From Verrucomicrobiota bacterium (GTDB taxonomy: Bacteria; Verrucomicrobiota; Verrucomicrobiia; Chthoniobacterales; Xiphinematobacteraceae): a stretch of DNA of 7,377 nucleotides. Below the pieces are notes generated by a model that was given only the letters and a program-made list of their open reading frames with translations, made no database searches and was not told the origin of the DNA. Shown piece by piece: positions 6,073-7,377 of this stretch (position 1 is its first letter; every line of letters begins with the position of its first letter). The stretch is taken from positions 1 to 7,377 of the forward strand of contig PSRL01000116.1 in the NCBI GenBank assembly GCA_003176035.1, read 5' to 3'. The position numbers and the translations under genes are program-made.

Positions 6073-6633
6073 ATGACCCTGGAAGAAGCACTATTTACAG
6101 CCGAAGAAGGGATGGAAAAAGCCCTTGCCTACATGTCCCACGAATTCGCGACTATCCGCACCGGCAAGGCCTCCCCCTCGCTGGTGGAAAGCCTGGATGT
6201 GGAAGCGTATGGGACTGCCATGAAACTCAAACAGCTGGCACTCATCACCGCCCCTGAACCGCGCTTACTTTTGATCCAGCCTTTCGATGGTGCCACAGTG
6301 CGGGACATCGAGCGCGCTCTCAATGAATCCAGAATCGGCATCGTTCCCGCAGTTGATGGAAAGCTCATTCGAATTCCCATTCCAGAGCTTTCCGAAGAAC
6401 GCCGTAAGGAATTGACTCGTACCGTCAAACAAATCGCTGAGGAATCTCGCGTGCGGATTCGTGCTTGCCGACGTGAAGCCATGGAAACCGCAAAAAAATT
6501 ACAAAAAGAAGGCAAGCTCACTGAAGATGATCTCCGCGTTGCGGAAACAGAAATTCAAAAACTGACAGATCGCTTTATCGAACAAGTAGACAAGCAGGTT
6601 GGAAGCAAAGAGGCCGAATTGATGAAAATTTAG
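6073..6633 (+). CDS. frr: Ribosome recycling factor
   Basis: RRF works with EF-G to split the post-termination ribosome complex so that the subunits can be reused. The 186-residue length is typical. The three-helix-bundle domain is built from residues about 1-30 and 105-186, with domain II (about 31-104) between. Recognisable family segments are IRTGKASPSLVE (28-39), ITAPEPRLLLIQPFD (58-72), IRIPIPELSEERRKEL (99-114), VRIRACRREA (127-136) and a C-terminal KEAELMKI. The ATG at 6073 gives the standard N-terminus, but the preceding bases are A/T-rich and carry no visible Shine-Dalgarno. The pyrH-frr gap contains a seven-T run (6038-6044) without a convincing GC stem before it, so readthrough from pyrH is likely. 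The next gene begins nine bases after its stop. Confidence 0.97.
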   Translation: MTLEEALFTAEEGMEKALAYMSHEFATIRTGKASPSLVESLDVEAYGTAMKLKQLALITAPEPRLLLIQPFDGATVRDIERALNESRIGIVPAVDGKLIRIPIPELSEERRKELTRTVKQIAEESRVRIRACRREAMETAKKLQKEGKLTEDDLRVAETEIQKLTDRFIEQVDKQVGSKEAELMKI

Positions 6634-6642
6634 ATTCCCCAT

Positions 6643-7125
6643 GTGAAGACTTTTCTAAAAACCGCTCTTATTTTCGTCTTTCTGCCAGTCACCCTCCTTG
6701 CGAATGTCGTCCGACCGGCTCCCAACTTTACCTGGCAAAATATTGACCACTCCACTTCCACGCTTTACAGCCTCAATGGGCGTCCTGTGATCCTTATCGT
6801 GACTCCCAATGTGAAGGACTATAGTTTTCGGAGCCAACTGCGCGAGATCCAGAGCGCTTATCAAGCCCTGGGGACAGCGCGCGTGTTGGCATTTGTCGCC
6901 TTTACGCAAAGTCCGGGTCGTATTCCTTCGAACGTTCCTTACATCATTGTTTCCAATGGAGTTCGAGTGGCCAGTTCCTACGGGATCACCGAGCGCTTTG
7001 GCATCGCTTTCATTGGATGTGATGGAAATTTAGATTACGTCAGCAATAAAGTAGTATCCGGCCAACGCGCCCTGGATATCATCAGGAATTCATTTGCAGT
7101 CCAACAAGCGCTCCGACGAAATTGA
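6643..7125 (+). CDS. Small exported thioredoxin/peroxiredoxin-fold-like protein lacking a redox CXXC
   Basis: This 160-residue protein is not confidently assignable to a named gene. Residues 1-20 form a classic Sec signal peptide (K2, K6, a hydrophobic stretch, and LLA just before the likely cleavage), so it should be periplasmic or secreted. The mature part has the layout of an AhpC/TSA or thioredoxin-like domain: APNFTWQNID near the start, LNGRPVILIVTPN (44-56) as the first strand-loop, a helix with SQLREIQSAYQALG (64-77), VRVASSYGITERF (107-119), and FIGCDGNLDYVS (123-134) as the final strand pair. It has one cysteine only (C126), and none where the peroxidatic Cys or CXXC would be, so a classical redox role is unlikely. 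The start is GTG at 6643; the overlapping ATG at 6641 is followed directly by TGA. It is nine bases after frr and probably cotranscribed. No good ribosome binding site is visible. Confidence 0.75.
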   Translation: MKTFLKTALIFVFLPVTLLANVVRPAPNFTWQNIDHSTSTLYSLNGRPVILIVTPNVKDYSFRSQLREIQSAYQALGTARVLAFVAFTQSPGRIPSNVPYIIVSNGVRVASSYGITERFGIAFIGCDGNLDYVSNKVVSGQRALDIIRNSFAVQQALRRN

Positions 7126-7286
7126 TGCACAAATTGCCTGGCTTGAGGGCACACAAAATCTCTCGAAATGTGGTAGCTTGGATCTTCCGGAGATGGATGG
7201 AGCAAATCCTTGTTTTTGTCTCCGATTTTTCCCACGCCTCTCTCTCCTTCGAAATTTTATTCCGACCACTCATCCCCAAGGCGGCG

Positions 7287-7327
7287 CCCTCTTCAGGGAC
7301 TACTAGGTAGTACGCCCTGAAAAAGGG
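7287..7327. repeat. Palindromic intergenic repeat, complete copy
   Basis: TTCAGGG (7292-7298) pairs with CCCTGAA (7315-7321), and inside it ACTAC (7299-7303) pairs with GTAGT (7307-7311) around TAG, leaving ACG (7312-7314) as a bulge. Outside, CCCT (7287-7290) can pair with AGGG (7324-7327). The core is shared with 56-75 at the other end of the window. It lies about 160 bases downstream of the last gene, and no T-tract follows, so it is better called a dispersed palindromic repeat than a terminator. Confidence 0.65.
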
Positions 7328-7343
7328 CTGAAAAGCATCCGGC

Positions 7344-7377
7344 GCCTGCGTTGCTCAGTCGTCGAGTAGCGCAAGGC
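7344..7377. repeat. Second hairpin at the right edge, possibly cut by the window
   Basis: GCCTGCGTTGCTC (7344-7356) pairs with GAGTAGCGCAAGGC (7364-7377) around the loop AGTCGTC, with one bulged A (7373) and two G-U pairs, giving 13 base pairs. The arm ends exactly at the window edge, so the element may continue. It follows the palindromic repeat by 16 bases and may be part of the same composite element. Confidence 0.6.

Overview
The window reads as an ordinary chromosomal segment of a Gram-negative bacterium. My best guess is Verrucomicrobiota or another PVC-group lineage. That is an inference from gene style (tandem GspE/PulE-family ATPases, a short adenylate-kinase-like gene next to fmt, genes with little Shine-Dalgarno signal, palindromic intergenic repeats), not from a marker gene. 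No rRNA, tRNA, CRISPR array, transposase or phage gene was seen.

Layout: positions 1-88 hold no gene, only a degenerate copy of a palindromic repeat. Positions 89-2951 are a minus-strand pair of secretion/pilus assembly ATPases that overlap by 23 bases: first a 417-residue ATPase lacking the N-terminal domain, then a 543-residue three-domain ATPase. Positions 2952-3264 are a divergent intergenic region with back-to-back promoter candidates and a long imperfect hairpin. The plus strand then carries an adenylate-kinase-family gene (3265-3876) and fmt (3909-4856). A 370-base gap follows (4857-5226), with a perfect TATAAT and a run of overlapping hairpins, one followed by six T. Then come pyrH (5227-5979), frr (6073-6633) and a small secreted thioredoxin-fold-like protein (6643-7125). 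Positions 7126-7377 contain a clear copy of the palindromic repeat and a second hairpin that runs into the window edge.

How the genes fit: the minus-strand pair powers assembly or retraction-type dynamics of a type II secretion or type IV pilus-like machine. The plus-strand genes are housekeeping: nucleoside monophosphate phosphorylation, formylation of initiator Met-tRNA, UMP phosphorylation and ribosome recycling. The pyrH-frr pair is widely conserved, but here its usual upstream partners rpsB-tsf are replaced by fmt and a structured gap. I do not see an obviously new defence or mobile system. The most interesting unexplained parts are the structured fmt-pyrH gap, the hairpin before the kinase gene, the repeat family at both ends and the cysteine-poor thioredoxin-like protein.
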